From Acidihalobacter ferrooxydans (GTDB taxonomy: Bacteria; Pseudomonadota; Gammaproteobacteria; DSM-5130; Acidihalobacteraceae): a DNA stretch of 64,000 nucleotides. The notes under the pieces were generated by a model. The model did no database searches. It had not been told where the DNA came from and worked only from the letters and a program-made list of their open reading frames with translations. Numbering within the stretch: position 1 is the stretch's first letter; every line of letters starts with the position of its first letter. Where the stretch lies: positions 1,265,041-1,329,040 of the forward strand of contig NZ_CP019434.1 in the NCBI RefSeq assembly GCF_001975725.1, in the 5' to 3' direction. The translations under genes and the position numbers were made by a program. Of the stretch, positions 46,322 to 54,811 are shown piece after piece.

Positions 46322-46792
46322 ATGCAATCACCGCGCACGATGTCCACTATCGATTGGGGCAAAGCGATTGCCGTTGGTCTGATCAACGGGATCGTACTGG
46401 CCATCATCCTCGTATCAACCCTGAAAAGCGGTGTTTCACCAATGCCAGCCCCGTTGGGCCTGCTCTTCGCCGACACGCTCTTTGGCCGGCATCTCCCGGT
46501 CCCTGTCGGCATCGCGTTCCATCTGGCCTATGTCACCTTCTGGTCTGTCGTCTTTATAGTGTTTTTCAGGCCCAGGCTGGCGTTCTCCAGTGTGGTGCTC
46601 TTGGCCGCTGGATTGTGGATTTTCGCACTCCTCGTTTTCGTGCCATTCGTCGGCTGGGGGTTCTTTGGCATGGCCGTCGGACCCCGCATCGCTATTGGCC
46701 TTCTGATCAATCATGCCCTGTTTGCGTTATTCCTCTGGGGCTTGAGCAAAGCCTTTTTTCGAGATGAGCGCCGTCCTGCCGAAAATGTTTGA
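46322..46792 (+). CDS. Small polytopic membrane protein
   Basis: Protein of 156 aa from ATG 46322, preceded by GGAGAT. Four hydrophobic segments (for example AIAVGLINGIVLAIILVSTL; SSVVLLAAGLWIFALLVFVP) and a short basic tail. No family recognised. Between an ArsR regulator and a rhodanese, it may be a transporter or sulfur-related membrane protein, but this is guesswork. Confidence 0.65.
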   Translation: MQSPRTMSTIDWGKAIAVGLINGIVLAIILVSTLKSGVSPMPAPLGLLFADTLFGRHLPVPVGIAFHLAYVTFWSVVFIVFFRPRLAFSSVVLLAAGLWIFALLVFVPFVGWGFFGMAVGPRIAIGLLINHALFALFLWGLSKAFFRDERRPAENV

Positions 46793-46812
46793 AGCCTGTT
46801 ATGGAGGGTGTC

Positions 46813-47142
46813 ATGACTAAAAAGATATCGCCTGATGAACTCGCTGAGCTTATCGATAACGCCCAGAATTTTGTCTTGATTGATACGTTACCGCGTACGG
46901 CCTACGATGAAGGTCATTTGCCGGGCGCCATCAGCATCGTATCGGATGAGATCCTGATACGGGCGCCACGTGAAGTTCCGGACCGCGGTAAGATGATTGT
47001 GGTCTATTGCGCGAGCGCGGTCTGCCAGCGTGCCGGCTTGGCGGCCGAGCGGCTGGAGTCACTGGGGTATACGAACGTCCTCCATTACGTCGATGGCAAG
47101 CGCGGCTGGCTCGACAGCGGGCGAGAACTGGAGGCTTCCTGA
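46813..47142 (+). CDS. Single-domain rhodanese
   Basis: Sulfurtransferase-fold protein of 109 aa. It has the rhodanese plan: [20 protein letters not shown] and the active-site loop [12 protein letters not shown], with the catalytic Cys in CASAVC and a second Cys five residues on. No signal peptide, so cytoplasmic. ATG 46813 has GGAGGG upstream; a start at 46789/46801 would overlap the previous gene. Likely co-transcribed with the ArsR regulator and YnfA-like protein. Confidence 0.85.
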   Translation: MTKKISPDELAELIDNAQNFVLIDTLPRTAYDEGHLPGAISIVSDEILIRAPREVPDRGKMIVVYCASAVCQRAGLAAERLESLGYTNVLHYVDGKRGWLDSGRELEAS

Positions 47143-47144
47143 TA

Positions 47145-47519
47145 GTGCCTCTCGTAGAAAGTGGCGGACTCACCGTCGTTGGTTCGGCTCTGGCCTTGCT
47201 GCGCATCGTGCTCCTGTTTGTCGTCACGGCGGTCGCCGAGATCGTCGGCTGCTATCTGCCCTGGCTCGTGATCAAGCAGGGCAAGCCGCTTTGGCTGCTG
47301 TTGCCCGCGGCGGTTTCGCTGGCCGCATTCGCGTGGTTATTGACCCTGCATCCCACGGCGGCTGGACGCACTTATGCCGCGTATGGCGGCGTATATATCG
47401 CCGTGGCAATCGGCTGGCTATGGATGGTCGAAGGGATACGTCCCAGTCTGTGGGATGTTATCGGCGCCCTCGTCGCTCTCACCGGGATGGCCATTATCAT
47501 GTTTGCGCCCAGGCAGTAG
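47145..47519 (+). CDS. YnfA family (UPF0060) membrane protein
   Basis: A 124-aa integral membrane protein with four helices. Strongly matching pattern: [60 protein letters not shown]. Related to small multidrug-resistance-type transporters; YnfA of Shigella/E. coli has been reported as an efflux protein. The start GTG 47145 (GGAGG 10 bp upstream) adds about 18 residues relative to typical members; an internal start is possible. Confidence 0.88.
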   Translation: MPLVESGGLTVVGSALALLRIVLLFVVTAVAEIVGCYLPWLVIKQGKPLWLLLPAAVSLAAFAWLLTLHPTAAGRTYAAYGGVYIAVAIGWLWMVEGIRPSLWDVIGALVALTGMAIIMFAPRQ

Positions 47520-47709
47520 GCTCGTTTGGGTCAAATGGCAGCCTGCATTGTGCTAATCAGGAAACATCGTGTCTAGAACGTCCCGAACGCCAGCATTGCA
47601 GCACCGTACCAACCAGGCCAAAGCTGACAGATGGTTGAGTTAAGCAAGCCCAGTGTCGCGTTGTATTATTGAGGTGACTGCAGACCGGAAAGAGCTAAGG
47701 AGCTGTGGG

Positions 47710-48450
47710 ATGGAATTCATAGACGAGGCGGTGATGAGCACCCTGCAGGCGGATGCGGACGCTTTTCGTAAACGTAAACCGTATCCGCACCAGTCGATTC
47801 AGGGATTTCTCAAACAGTCGGCGTTTGATCGCCTGTGCAGGGAGGCGCCGGCGCCCGAGACAATGACCCGAGAACGCCATCGGCGTGCGTACGGGCAGAA
47901 GCCGCATGAACGGCTCAGCCTGCAGGTCGTGCCACGCAGCGAGGATCAGATTTCTGAACCATGGCGCCGGTTCATTGGCGAATTGCGCGGGCCCGCGTAC
48001 CAGAATTTCTGGAGAACGCTGCTGGGCCTGCCCGCCTGGGCGCCGGTCATTTTCAGCATGCACTGGCATTATGCGCCGGCGGGCGCATCGGTTTCGCCGC
48101 ATACCGATGCCCGGCGCAAGATCGGCTCGCACATCTTTTATCTGAATACGCCCGAAGACTGGGACGAAGACTGGGGCGGTCAGACACTGGTACTGGACGA
48201 CGCAGGCCGTTTCAAACGCCACTCGGCGCCGGATTTCGATGATTTCGAGGTGGCGGCGGCATCGAAGGTGCTGGGCAACTCCAGTTTTCTGTTCGCCCAG
48301 ACCACGCGCTCCTGGCATGCGGTGCGCGAATTACGCAATCCGCCGGGGCACTTGCGCAAGGTGTTTATCGTCGTGCCCAACCGCCTGTCTTTTCAGGTGT
48401 TGTCGCGCCGTTTGCGCGGCAAGGATCCGGATGGCTTCAAATTGTATTGA
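47710..48450 (+). CDS. 2-oxoglutarate/Fe(II)-dependent dioxygenase-like protein
   Basis: Predicted double-stranded beta-helix oxygenase, 246 aa. The metal triad is visible: H-x-D in VSPHTDARRKIGSHIFYLN and the distal His in TTRSWHAVRELRNPP, with the 2OG-binding Arg probably in LRKVFIVVPN. A conserved EDWGGQTLVLDD-type strand (WDEDWGGQTLVLDD) is also seen. Substrate unknown; similar proteins hydroxylate proteins or small molecules. ATG 47710 lies after AAGGAG. It converges with the phosphatase gene. Confidence 0.82.
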   Translation: MEFIDEAVMSTLQADADAFRKRKPYPHQSIQGFLKQSAFDRLCREAPAPETMTRERHRRAYGQKPHERLSLQVVPRSEDQISEPWRRFIGELRGPAYQNFWRTLLGLPAWAPVIFSMHWHYAPAGASVSPHTDARRKIGSHIFYLNTPEDWDEDWGGQTLVLDDAGRFKRHSAPDFDDFEVAAASKVLGNSSFLFAQTTRSWHAVRELRNPPGHLRKVFIVVPNRLSFQVLSRRLRGKDPDGFKLY

Positions 48451-48465
48451 TTGGACCCCGATGGC

Positions 48466-49134
48466 TCATTCGCGGCGCAGAACCCGGTCGACCAGGCGAT
48501 CCAGCCAGGGATAGCTTCGGAAACTACCGCGGACAGCCTCCTGCCGGTATCCATGTCGGATCCATTGCTCAAGGCTGATGTCGTGCTCCCTTGTCGCGGC
48601 CAGATAACAGTCGAAGAAATGATCAAGCAAGCCCGTTTTGGCATAGCGGTAATGCCAGAAGGGCCAGAACCGCAGCTGCCGCGTTCGCTCGATCGGCACG
48701 CCTTCCACCCAATGCAGATACAAGGTGGCCATGAACCCGGCCCGGTCGGCGCCGGACATGCAATGAAACAGGGCCGGATACTCGAGGGTCTCCAGCAACG
48801 CCTTGATTTCGAGCAATAACGCGGGTCTATGAGTGTCGCGCGAACACAGCCGGATATCCAGGTGCGCCACGCCCGCCTTGGCGCAGACCTCGCGCTCCAG
48901 AATCAGCGCGGGCGTGTCGAGCGGTCCGCGCAGGTTGACGATCGTGCGCAAGTTGTGTCGACGTATTTGTCTGGCAAGCATCCAGGGCGGCAATTGGCCG
49001 GAGCGGAAGGCCTGGCGTCCGACGGCATGAAAATTATGCGTCAGTAACAGCCTGACCCAACCGTGTTCTTGAACGAGGGCCCGATAGTGTGTAACCACCC
49101 GGCGCCAGGGGCGCATGGTCGTGGGAGTGTGCAT
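48466..49134 (-). CDS. Tyrosine/dual-specificity phosphatase-like protein (CX5R)
   Basis: Phosphatase-fold protein of about 222 aa. It contains LRTIVNLRGPLDTP and the P-loop LFHCMSGADRAGFMATLYL, i.e. the CX5R signature HCMSGADR, plus a preceding general region with Asp candidates. Such proteins dephosphorylate proteins, inositides or act in exopolysaccharide control. The start is uncertain: ATG 49134 (MHTPTT) is taken; an open frame continues to 49275 with non-conserved residues. It converges with the 2OG oxygenase. Confidence 0.78.
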   Translation of the reverse strand: MHTPTTMRPWRRVVTHYRALVQEHGWVRLLLTHNFHAVGRQAFRSGQLPPWMLARQIRRHNLRTIVNLRGPLDTPALILEREVCAKAGVAHLDIRLCSRDTHRPALLLEIKALLETLEYPALFHCMSGADRAGFMATLYLHWVEGVPIERTRQLRFWPFWHYRYAKTGLLDHFFDCYLAATREHDISLEQWIRHGYRQEAVRGSFRSYPWLDRLVDRVLRRE

Positions 49135-49368
49135 CAGAACGTTCGACGCGCATTGGAAGAAAGATCGATAGCTTAACCCATCTTTATCCTCCCCTCGGTA
49201 CGTGTCGTTCGGCGCATGTTCGCAGAGAACCGGGCCGAGTGGCGCTCTGGCGAGGATTCTGTGTCTTTGTGCCACGGAAGTGTCCGTGGATGCGCTTTGG
49301 CTGTCCTCCCGATCACGGCTCGATACCCCAGCCTGTGCAATGGCGAAATCCTTGCTCGCGTCATCGCC

Positions 49369-49902
49369 TCACGCATCCGCGACCGGCGCATAGCCGCGCC
49401 TGCGCTCGATTTCTTCCTCAGTCGGGCGCCGTGTGCGGGCCTGGGGAGACGCGGGCCGGCGCACGTCGGCCATCGGGTTGGTGTTGAGCCATCCCCATTC
49501 CCGCCGGGCAATCGAGCAGGCGTGGGAGAGAAGAACCATTTCTCGTATAACGGTACCAGCGGAAACCGTTTTGAGTCGTTCATCACGCCATTGAGCGAAG
49601 CAGGCTGGATCTAATTCACATAAAGGGGTATCAGCCAGCGTAGTGCGACACATCTGCCGAATCATGTTCGTTTCACGCTTGAGCGAGCGTTTGGTGGGGG
49701 TGACCGTGTCCAAATAACGTTCAAGCAATTCCCTGAAGCGAAGGTTGGGCACGGCGCCAGGCTGAGCGTTTCGTAAACGGCTTTCTTCGTGAGCTGCCCA
49801 GGCCTGGGCTTCTCGTTTTGTGGCGAAGGTCGCCGAGCGCCGTTGACCTTGGACGAACAGTTCAACGCGCCAGCGCGCGCCCCGTTTGCGGAAGGTTGCC
49901 AT
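49369..49902 (-). pseudogene. Tyrosine recombinase (island integrase), C-terminally truncated
   Basis: Only 177 aa. It has the N-terminal arm-binding domain (GARWRVELFVQGQRRSATFA and TKREAQAWAAHEESRL) and the SAM-like core-binding domain (FRELLERYLDTVTPTKRSLK; LSHACSIARREWGWLNTNPM). Homology stops at RRPTEEEIERRRG, just where the catalytic domain should begin, so the Arg-His-Arg-Tyr residues are missing. The start is 88 bp inside the right att copy, the usual location. The truncation makes the island unable to excise on its own. Confidence 0.85.
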
Positions 49903-49938
49903 GGATCTTCCTCAATGCTTGTTACGCCAGTACTAATC

Positions 49939-49956
49939 GTACGCCATAATTACGCC
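49939..49956 (+). repeat. Right copy of the TACGCC-type repeat
   Basis: GTACGCCATAATTACGCC, matching the left copy at 21209-21226 in 17 of 18 bases and same orientation; another TTACGCCAG lies 18 bp upstream. It is 34 bp inside attR, just before the integrase start, consistent with arm-type binding sites. Confidence 0.55.
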
Positions 49957-49989
49957 ATAGACGTGTAAGTATCTGTTTTAAGTAGACTG

Positions 49990-50011
49990 CGAGTCCGCGC
50001 TGGGGAGCCAT
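49990..50011 (+). repeat. attR: duplicate of tRNA-Asn 3' end
   Basis: Exact 22-bp copy of 21064-21085. Upstream of it the tRNA body is absent, so this is the displaced original 3' end and marks the right boundary of the island. Confidence 0.88.
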
Positions 50012-50026
50012 ATTTATCGGACACTT

Positions 50027-50054
50027 AGCCCATCCTTAATGGTTGGGCTTTTTT
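50027..50054 (+). terminator. Displaced tRNA-Asn terminator
   Basis: AGCCCATCC, loop TTAAT, GGTTGGGCT, then TTTTTT: a stem with a single mismatch and a good U-run, 16 bp beyond attR. It lies where the tRNA-Asn terminator would be before integration. Confidence 0.75.
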
Positions 50055-50470
50055 GTTTCCATGAGCCAGTCATATTTTGGCCGGAATTCGCTGTGGCGAT
50101 GGAATCATGGGAGCACTTCTCTGCCTTTTTCGTCGGACAGTGTCGCTATCACCCTAAAAATTCCATTCCTCATTCGACTCTCTACGCCACAAGGCTAACA
50201 GGCTTCTGGCCCTGAATGGTTCGTTCGGTCTTTATAAACGGCGGTCGCTGACGAATGATATTTCTCGTGTAATAGCGGGTCACGAAATGCCGCCGGGCTG
50301 GTGCTGAGTGCACCTTCGTACCGAGCTTGCCGCCCTCAAGCGGGCGTGTCTTTCGCATCGATAGGCCAGAATTGACACGCGCGCAAAATCGCTTGAGAAC
50401 GTCCATTCCGGCGCGACCATCGCGCGCCGGATGAACTCTTCGGGCAGGACAGGTGCCTGCGCTGATCGTG
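50055..50470. other. Gap between island end and leuA
   Basis: About 415 bp. A minus-strand frame of about 75 codons (50182-50406, starting MDVLKRFCARVNSGLSMRK) has basic composition but no clear ribosome binding site, and I do not call it a gene. No other feature recognised. Confidence 0.4.
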
Positions 50471-52165
50471 TTAGCCGTTGCTGGCAGCGAATGGCTGGCG
50501 CGTCTGCATCGGGATGACTTGCCCGGCAGCGGACAGTACCGCCTGGAGCGCGGCCGCGGTGGTGTCCTCGCCGAAGGCGACGGCGGTCGCTGTTTCATGG
50601 CCGAAGCGGATGCGCACGCTGGCCATCGCATTGGCCTCAGTGCCGGCGCTCAGGGCGTGCTGGTCGAATTGCTCGACGGCCAGACCGATGCCATAGCGCT
50701 GGTTCAATGCGTCGACCAGTGCTTCGACCACGCCATGCCCCTGGCCGCTCAGATGCGCGATTTGCTGGCCGGCGCCGACCCCGACTGCTGCCTTGACCTC
50801 ATTGCCGGCGCGCGAGAGCGCGTAGCTGTCGAGTTCCCAGCCGGCCGGCGTCGCGCCGAATTGCTGCGAGAAGATTTCGTGAATACGCGCCGGGGCCACT
50901 TCACCGCCGCTGCGCTCGGACTCGGCCTGTACCGCGCGGCTGACTTCCTGTGCCAGCCAGCGCGGCAGGCTGATGGCATAGTCGCGCTCCAGCACGTGCG
51001 CCACGCCGCCCTTGCCGGACTGGCTGTTGATGCGTACGACTTCCTCGTAGCGCCGGCCAAGGTCGGCCGGATCGATCGGCAGATAGGGCACGCTCCAGCC
51101 TGCGGCGGGGTGTTCGCGGTAGTGCGCCATGCCCTTGCGGATCGCGTCCTGATGGCTGCCGGAGAAGGCGGTGTAGACCAGTTCGCCGACCCACGGGTGG
51201 CGCGGGTGAACGGGCATGCCGGTGCATTCGGTGTAGCTCTCGGCCATCTCGCGCGCGGCGGACAGATCGAGTTCGGGATCGACGCCCTGCGAGTAGAGGT
51301 TCATGGCCATGGTGACGATATCCATGTTGCCGGTACGCTCGCCGTTGCCCATGAGCGTGCCCTCGACGCGGTCGGCGCCGGCCAGCACGGCCAGTTCAGC
51401 GGCAGCAATGCCGCAGCCGCGGTCGTTGTGTGTGTGTACGCTGATGCTGACGTGCTCGCGCCCGGGCAGGTGGTCACAAAACCACTCGACCTGGTCGGCG
51501 AACACGTTCGGCGTGGACGATTCGACGGTGGCCGGCAGGTTGTGAATCACCGCCTGGCCGTGCTCGGGGCGCCAGACGTCGTTGACTGCCGTGCAGACCT
51601 CGACGGCGAAGTCGGGTTCGGTCTGCGAGAAGCTTTCCGGCGAATACTGGAAGGTCCACTCGGTGCCGGGATACCGGGCGGCGTAGTCCTTCACCCATTG
51701 CGCGCCGCGCACGGCAATGGCCTTGACGCCGGCGCGGTCGAGGCGGAACACCTGCTCGCGTTGTGCGGGGTTGGTCGAGTTGTAGACATGCACAATGGCG
51801 CGCTTGACACCACGCAGCGCCTCGTAAGTGCGTGCGATGAGTTCCTCTCGCGCCTGGGTCAGCACCTGGATGGCGACATCGTCCGGCACGCGACCTTCGT
51901 CGATGATGCGGCGCACGAAGTCGAAATCCGGCTGCGAGGCGGCCGGGAAGCCGACCTCGATTTCCTTGAAGCCCATGCTCACCAGCAGTTCGAACAGCTT
52001 GAGCTTCTGTTCCACATTCATCGGTTGCACCAGCGCCTGATTGCCGTCGCGCAGATCGACGCTGGCCCAGCGCGGGGCGCGGTCGATGGTACGGTCGGGC
52101 CAGCGACGGTCGCGCTTGGCCAGCGGAGGGAAGGGGCGGTACTTGCGATGATCGAAACCTGACAT
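50471..52165 (-). CDS. leuA: 2-isopropylmalate synthase LeuA
   Basis: Cytoplasmic enzyme, 564 aa, condensing 2-ketoisovalerate and acetyl-CoA in the first step of leucine synthesis. It starts with the long N-terminus (KYRPFPPLAKRDRRWPDRTI) of the LeuA2-type, then the DRE-TIM catalytic motif LRDGNQALVQPM, the conserved VESSTPNVFADQ and the metal-binding HTHNDRGCG, ending with an allosteric LeuA dimer domain (VEQFDQHALSAGTEANAMAS). Probably feedback-inhibited by leucine as in the family. Its leader contains several hairpins, and it diverges from an Lrp-type gene. Confidence 0.95.
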   Translation of the reverse strand: MSGFDHRKYRPFPPLAKRDRRWPDRTIDRAPRWASVDLRDGNQALVQPMNVEQKLKLFELLVSMGFKEIEVGFPAASQPDFDFVRRIIDEGRVPDDVAIQVLTQAREELIARTYEALRGVKRAIVHVYNSTNPAQREQVFRLDRAGVKAIAVRGAQWVKDYAARYPGTEWTFQYSPESFSQTEPDFAVEVCTAVNDVWRPEHGQAVIHNLPATVESSTPNVFADQVEWFCDHLPGREHVSISVHTHNDRGCGIAAAELAVLAGADRVEGTLMGNGERTGNMDIVTMAMNLYSQGVDPELDLSAAREMAESYTECTGMPVHPRHPWVGELVYTAFSGSHQDAIRKGMAHYREHPAAGWSVPYLPIDPADLGRRYEEVVRINSQSGKGGVAHVLERDYAISLPRWLAQEVSRAVQAESERSGGEVAPARIHEIFSQQFGATPAGWELDSYALSRAGNEVKAAVGVGAGQQIAHLSGQGHGVVEALVDALNQRYGIGLAVEQFDQHALSAGTEANAMASVRIRFGHETATAVAFGEDTTAAALQAVLSAAGQVIPMQTRQPFAASNG

Positions 52166-52224
52166 GACTCACCTGTGGGGTTTGGGCTGGCGCGGGGTCA
52201 CCGCGACGATGGGTTGGGCGAAAG

Positions 52225-52325
52225 CGCCGGACCGTGCGATCCGGCGGTTTCCTGCGGGTCGAAGGCCCGCACTCTCAGGAGGGATCGCCTCCCGTCGGCT
52301 ACGGCGCGAAAGGTAGTGCGCCGTA
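52225..52325 (-). promoter_or_regulatory. Structured leuA leader with four stem-loops
   Basis: Within 101 bp upstream of leuA lie four inverted repeats: 52225-52246 (CGCCGGA/TCCGGCG), 52254-52270 (GCGGG/CCCGC), 52278-52292 (GGAGG/CCTCC) and 52300-52325 (TACGGCGC/GCGCCGTA). No leucine-rich leader peptide, T-box or terminator U-run was recognised, so a regulatory role is possible but unproved. Confidence 0.45.
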
Positions 52326-52446
52326 ACCTGAGTGATCATTCTAGGCGAGACGGACGGATGTTTTTTTGCTAATTTGCCGTTATATTCGGTTTTTAAGATG
52401 AAAGTTTGCGCAAAATTCTGATCATTTGGTGAATTCTGTCTCAGTT

Positions 52447-52938
52447 ATGAATGAAACCGCAAATCCACATAAATTCGACCGCTTCGACCGCCGGATTCTG
52501 GAAGAGCTGCAACGCGACGGCGGCCTGAGCAATCAGACGCTGGCCGAGCGCGTCGGGCTGTCCGCCTCGCCCTGCTCGCGGCGGGTCCGCGCACTGGAGA
52601 AGGCCGGCATCATCCTGCGCCGCGTCACCTTGCTCGACCGGCGCAAGCTGGGTTTGTCGCTTACCGTGCTGGTGCACATCAGCATGGACCGGCACACGCC
52701 CGACCGGTTCGACAACTTCGAACAGAAAGTGCGGGGTTTTCCGCAGGTGCAGGAGTGCTACATCATCACCGGGCAGGAGGCCGACTATCAGCTCAAGGTG
52801 GTGGTGCCGGACATGGACCACTATCAGGAGTTCCTGCTCAATCGACTGACCCGCATCGAGGGCGTGACGGGTGTGCATTCGAGTTTTGTGCTGCGTCGGG
52901 TGCTGGACAGCACAGAGTTGCCTTTGGGTTATTTGTGA
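52447..52938 (+). CDS. Lrp/AsnC-family transcription regulator
   Basis: DNA-binding protein of 163 aa from ATG 52447. The helix-turn-helix is LSNQTLAERVGLSASPCSRR near residue 31, followed by the RAM/AsnC_trans_reg domain (VRGFPQVQECYIITGQEADY, LNRLTRIEGVTGVHSSFVLR). It probably senses an amino acid, perhaps leucine, and its divergent position suggests control of leuA and itself. Alternative upstream TTG/GTG starts exist. Confidence 0.9.
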   Translation: MNETANPHKFDRFDRRILEELQRDGGLSNQTLAERVGLSASPCSRRVRALEKAGIILRRVTLLDRRKLGLSLTVLVHISMDRHTPDRFDNFEQKVRGFPQVQECYIITGQEADYQLKVVVPDMDHYQEFLLNRLTRIEGVTGVHSSFVLRRVLDSTELPLGYL

Positions 52939-52987
52939 GGGCGGTGGTCGTTGTGAAACATTCGGGTTTAACCGGGTATTGAGCGCC

Positions 52988-54208
52988 GTGTTTTTCGACG
53001 TCATCATCCTCGGTGCCGGCGCTGCCGGTCTGTTTTGCGCGGCCGAGGCTGGCGCGCGCGGGCGACGCGTGCTGTTGCTCGATCACGCGTCCAGGCTGGG
53101 CGAACGCATCCGTATCTCCGGTGGTGGACGCTGCAATTTCAGTAACCGTGACGTGAGTGCGGAGAACTATCTGTCGCAGAATCCGCATTTTTGCCGCTCT
53201 GCGCTGGCGCGCTTCACGCCCGCCGATTTCATTGCGCGGCTGGAGCGCCGTGGCATCCCTTGGCGCGAGCGCGAGCACGGACGGCTTTTCTGTGAACGCA
53301 CCGCGCAGGATGTGACCGATATGCTGCTCGACGCCTGCGAGACGGCAGGCGTCGAGCGTATCCATCCGTGCGTGGTCGATTCGGTCGCGCGCCGGTCCGG
53401 GGCCGCTGGCGTGCGCTTCGAAGTCGTTACGGATCGCGGCCGCTGGCGTTGCGCGGCGCTGGTGGTGGCGACCGGGGGCGTGGCGGTGCCCAAGCTGGGT
53501 GCGAGCCCGTTCGGTTACCGCTTGGCCGAACAGTTCGGCATTGCCGTCGTGCCACCCAAGGCGGCGCTGGTGCCGCTGGCATTGCCGCCCGACGTGCTGA
53601 GCGCGCTCAAGCCTTTGTCCGGGGTGTCGGTGGCGGCGGAAACGCATCTGCAGGGTCATCGCCGGGTGCCCGGCGGGCGATTCCGCGAGGACGTGCTGGT
53701 GACGCACCGTGGCCTGTCGGGGCCAGCGATCCTGCAAATTTCGAGTTACTGGCAGATGCAGGATTACGCCGCTGGGCCGCGCAGACCGCTGCGTATCGAT
53801 CTGCTGCCCGACACGGATGCGCATGAATGGCTTCAGGCGCAGGTGCGCAGCAAGGCACTGCTGGCGAATGTACTGGCTGAACGGCTGCCGCGGCGTTTCG
53901 CGCATGAATGGTGCGCGCTGCACGGGTTCACGAAACCACTCAACGAACTCGCCAGACGTGATCTGATCGCGGTGGCGCAGGCGCTGAACGGTTGGGAAAT
54001 CATGCCATCGGGAACCTTGGGCTATGCCAAGGCGGAAGTCACGCTCGGCGGGGTGGACACGCGCGCACTGTCCTCGCAGAACCTGGAGGCGAAAGCGGTG
54101 CCGGGGCTGTTTTTCATCGGCGAAGTGGTGGACGTGACCGGCTGGCTCGGCGGCTACAACTTTCAGTGGGCCTGGGCCTCGGGCTGGGCGGCGGGGCAGG
54201 CCGTGTAA
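52988..54208 (+). CDS. BaiN/YhiN-like NAD(P)/FAD-dependent oxidoreductase (HI0933 family)
   Basis: Flavoprotein of 406 aa from GTG 52988. The FAD-binding Rossmann motif is DVIILGAGAAGLFCAAEAGA, followed by the family motif RIRISGGGRCNFSN and TGGVAVPKLGASPFGYRLA, and the end GEVVDVTGWLGGYNFQWAWA. The YhiN/HI0933 family has no agreed general function; BaiN reduces bile-acid intermediates in clostridia. The upstream part of the open frame lacks homology, so GTG is preferred. Confidence 0.88.
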   Translation: MFFDVIILGAGAAGLFCAAEAGARGRRVLLLDHASRLGERIRISGGGRCNFSNRDVSAENYLSQNPHFCRSALARFTPADFIARLERRGIPWREREHGRLFCERTAQDVTDMLLDACETAGVERIHPCVVDSVARRSGAAGVRFEVVTDRGRWRCAALVVATGGVAVPKLGASPFGYRLAEQFGIAVVPPKAALVPLALPPDVLSALKPLSGVSVAAETHLQGHRRVPGGRFREDVLVTHRGLSGPAILQISSYWQMQDYAAGPRRPLRIDLLPDTDAHEWLQAQVRSKALLANVLAERLPRRFAHEWCALHGFTKPLNELARRDLIAVAQALNGWEIMPSGTLGYAKAEVTLGGVDTRALSSQNLEAKAVPGLFFIGEVVDVTGWLGGYNFQWAWASGWAAGQAV

Positions 54209-54481
54209 GACCACTCTGTGCGCCTGCGGCAAATGCCCCGCCAGCGCCGGCAACGCGTTACACTTCGTTCATTTGTTCAATCCAGCTGTTCCATTAGGCG
54301 AGGCGATGATTGGGCTGAGAGTTGGATTCACCGGGGAGTTTCATGCAATGAACGGCGTCGCCAGGAGTCTGTCGGATAGGGTCAGAATTGATCGCGGCGC
54401 TGGGATATCGGGCCGGTTTCCCCATTCTTTGAGCGACTGTCCAATGGATGAGCGATGCTCAATGCCTCCGGCACGAATCGG

Positions 54482-54811
54482 ATGACGATTGAGGCACTCG
54501 CGCACGACGATCTGCATGAACGGCTCGCGCGCGCACGCGGAGTCGTGCTGCTTCTGTTCACTGCGGTGGGTTGTGGCGTCTGTCGGCAGATGCGTGCGGC
54601 GCTGACCCAGTGTCAGGCTCTGCGCGTCATCGAGGTCGATGCCGGCCTCGACCCGGCGTTGGCCAATGAATTCGACGTCTTCCATCTGCCTGCACTGTTC
54701 GTGTATCGCGACGGTCGCTATCACGGCCCGCTGGCGGTGGAACCGCTGCCCGCGCGCATTGAGGCCGGACTGTCAGCACTGCTGGCCGCCCCGGCACAGG
54801 ACCCACCATGA
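54482..54811 (+). CDS. Thioredoxin-like protein
   Basis: Small protein of 109 aa with a thioredoxin fold: LLLFTAVGCGVCRQMRAAL contains a CGVC redox site, and the cis-proline region is FHLPALFVYRDGRYHG. No signal peptide. It is therefore a cytoplasmic disulfide reductase or substrate-specific thioredoxin-like protein. Start uncertain (ATG 54482 or 54455). It overlaps ampD by 4 bp (ATGA) and leads a four-gene cluster to the phosphatase. Confidence 0.8.
   Translation: MTIEALAHDDLHERLARARGVVLLLFTAVGCGVCRQMRAALTQCQALRVIEVDAGLDPALANEFDVFHLPALFVYRDGRYHGPLAVEPLPARIEAGLSALLAAPAQDPP

Noticed and set aside
50453-52162. 569-codon open frame on the plus strand
   Set aside because: It is antisense to leuA, which has clear catalytic motifs. 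Long antisense frames are expected from GC-rich codon bias.
52838-54253. 471-codon open frame on the minus strand
   Set aside because: Antisense to the BaiN-like flavoprotein and the lrp gene end; His/Arg/Pro-rich and no motif.
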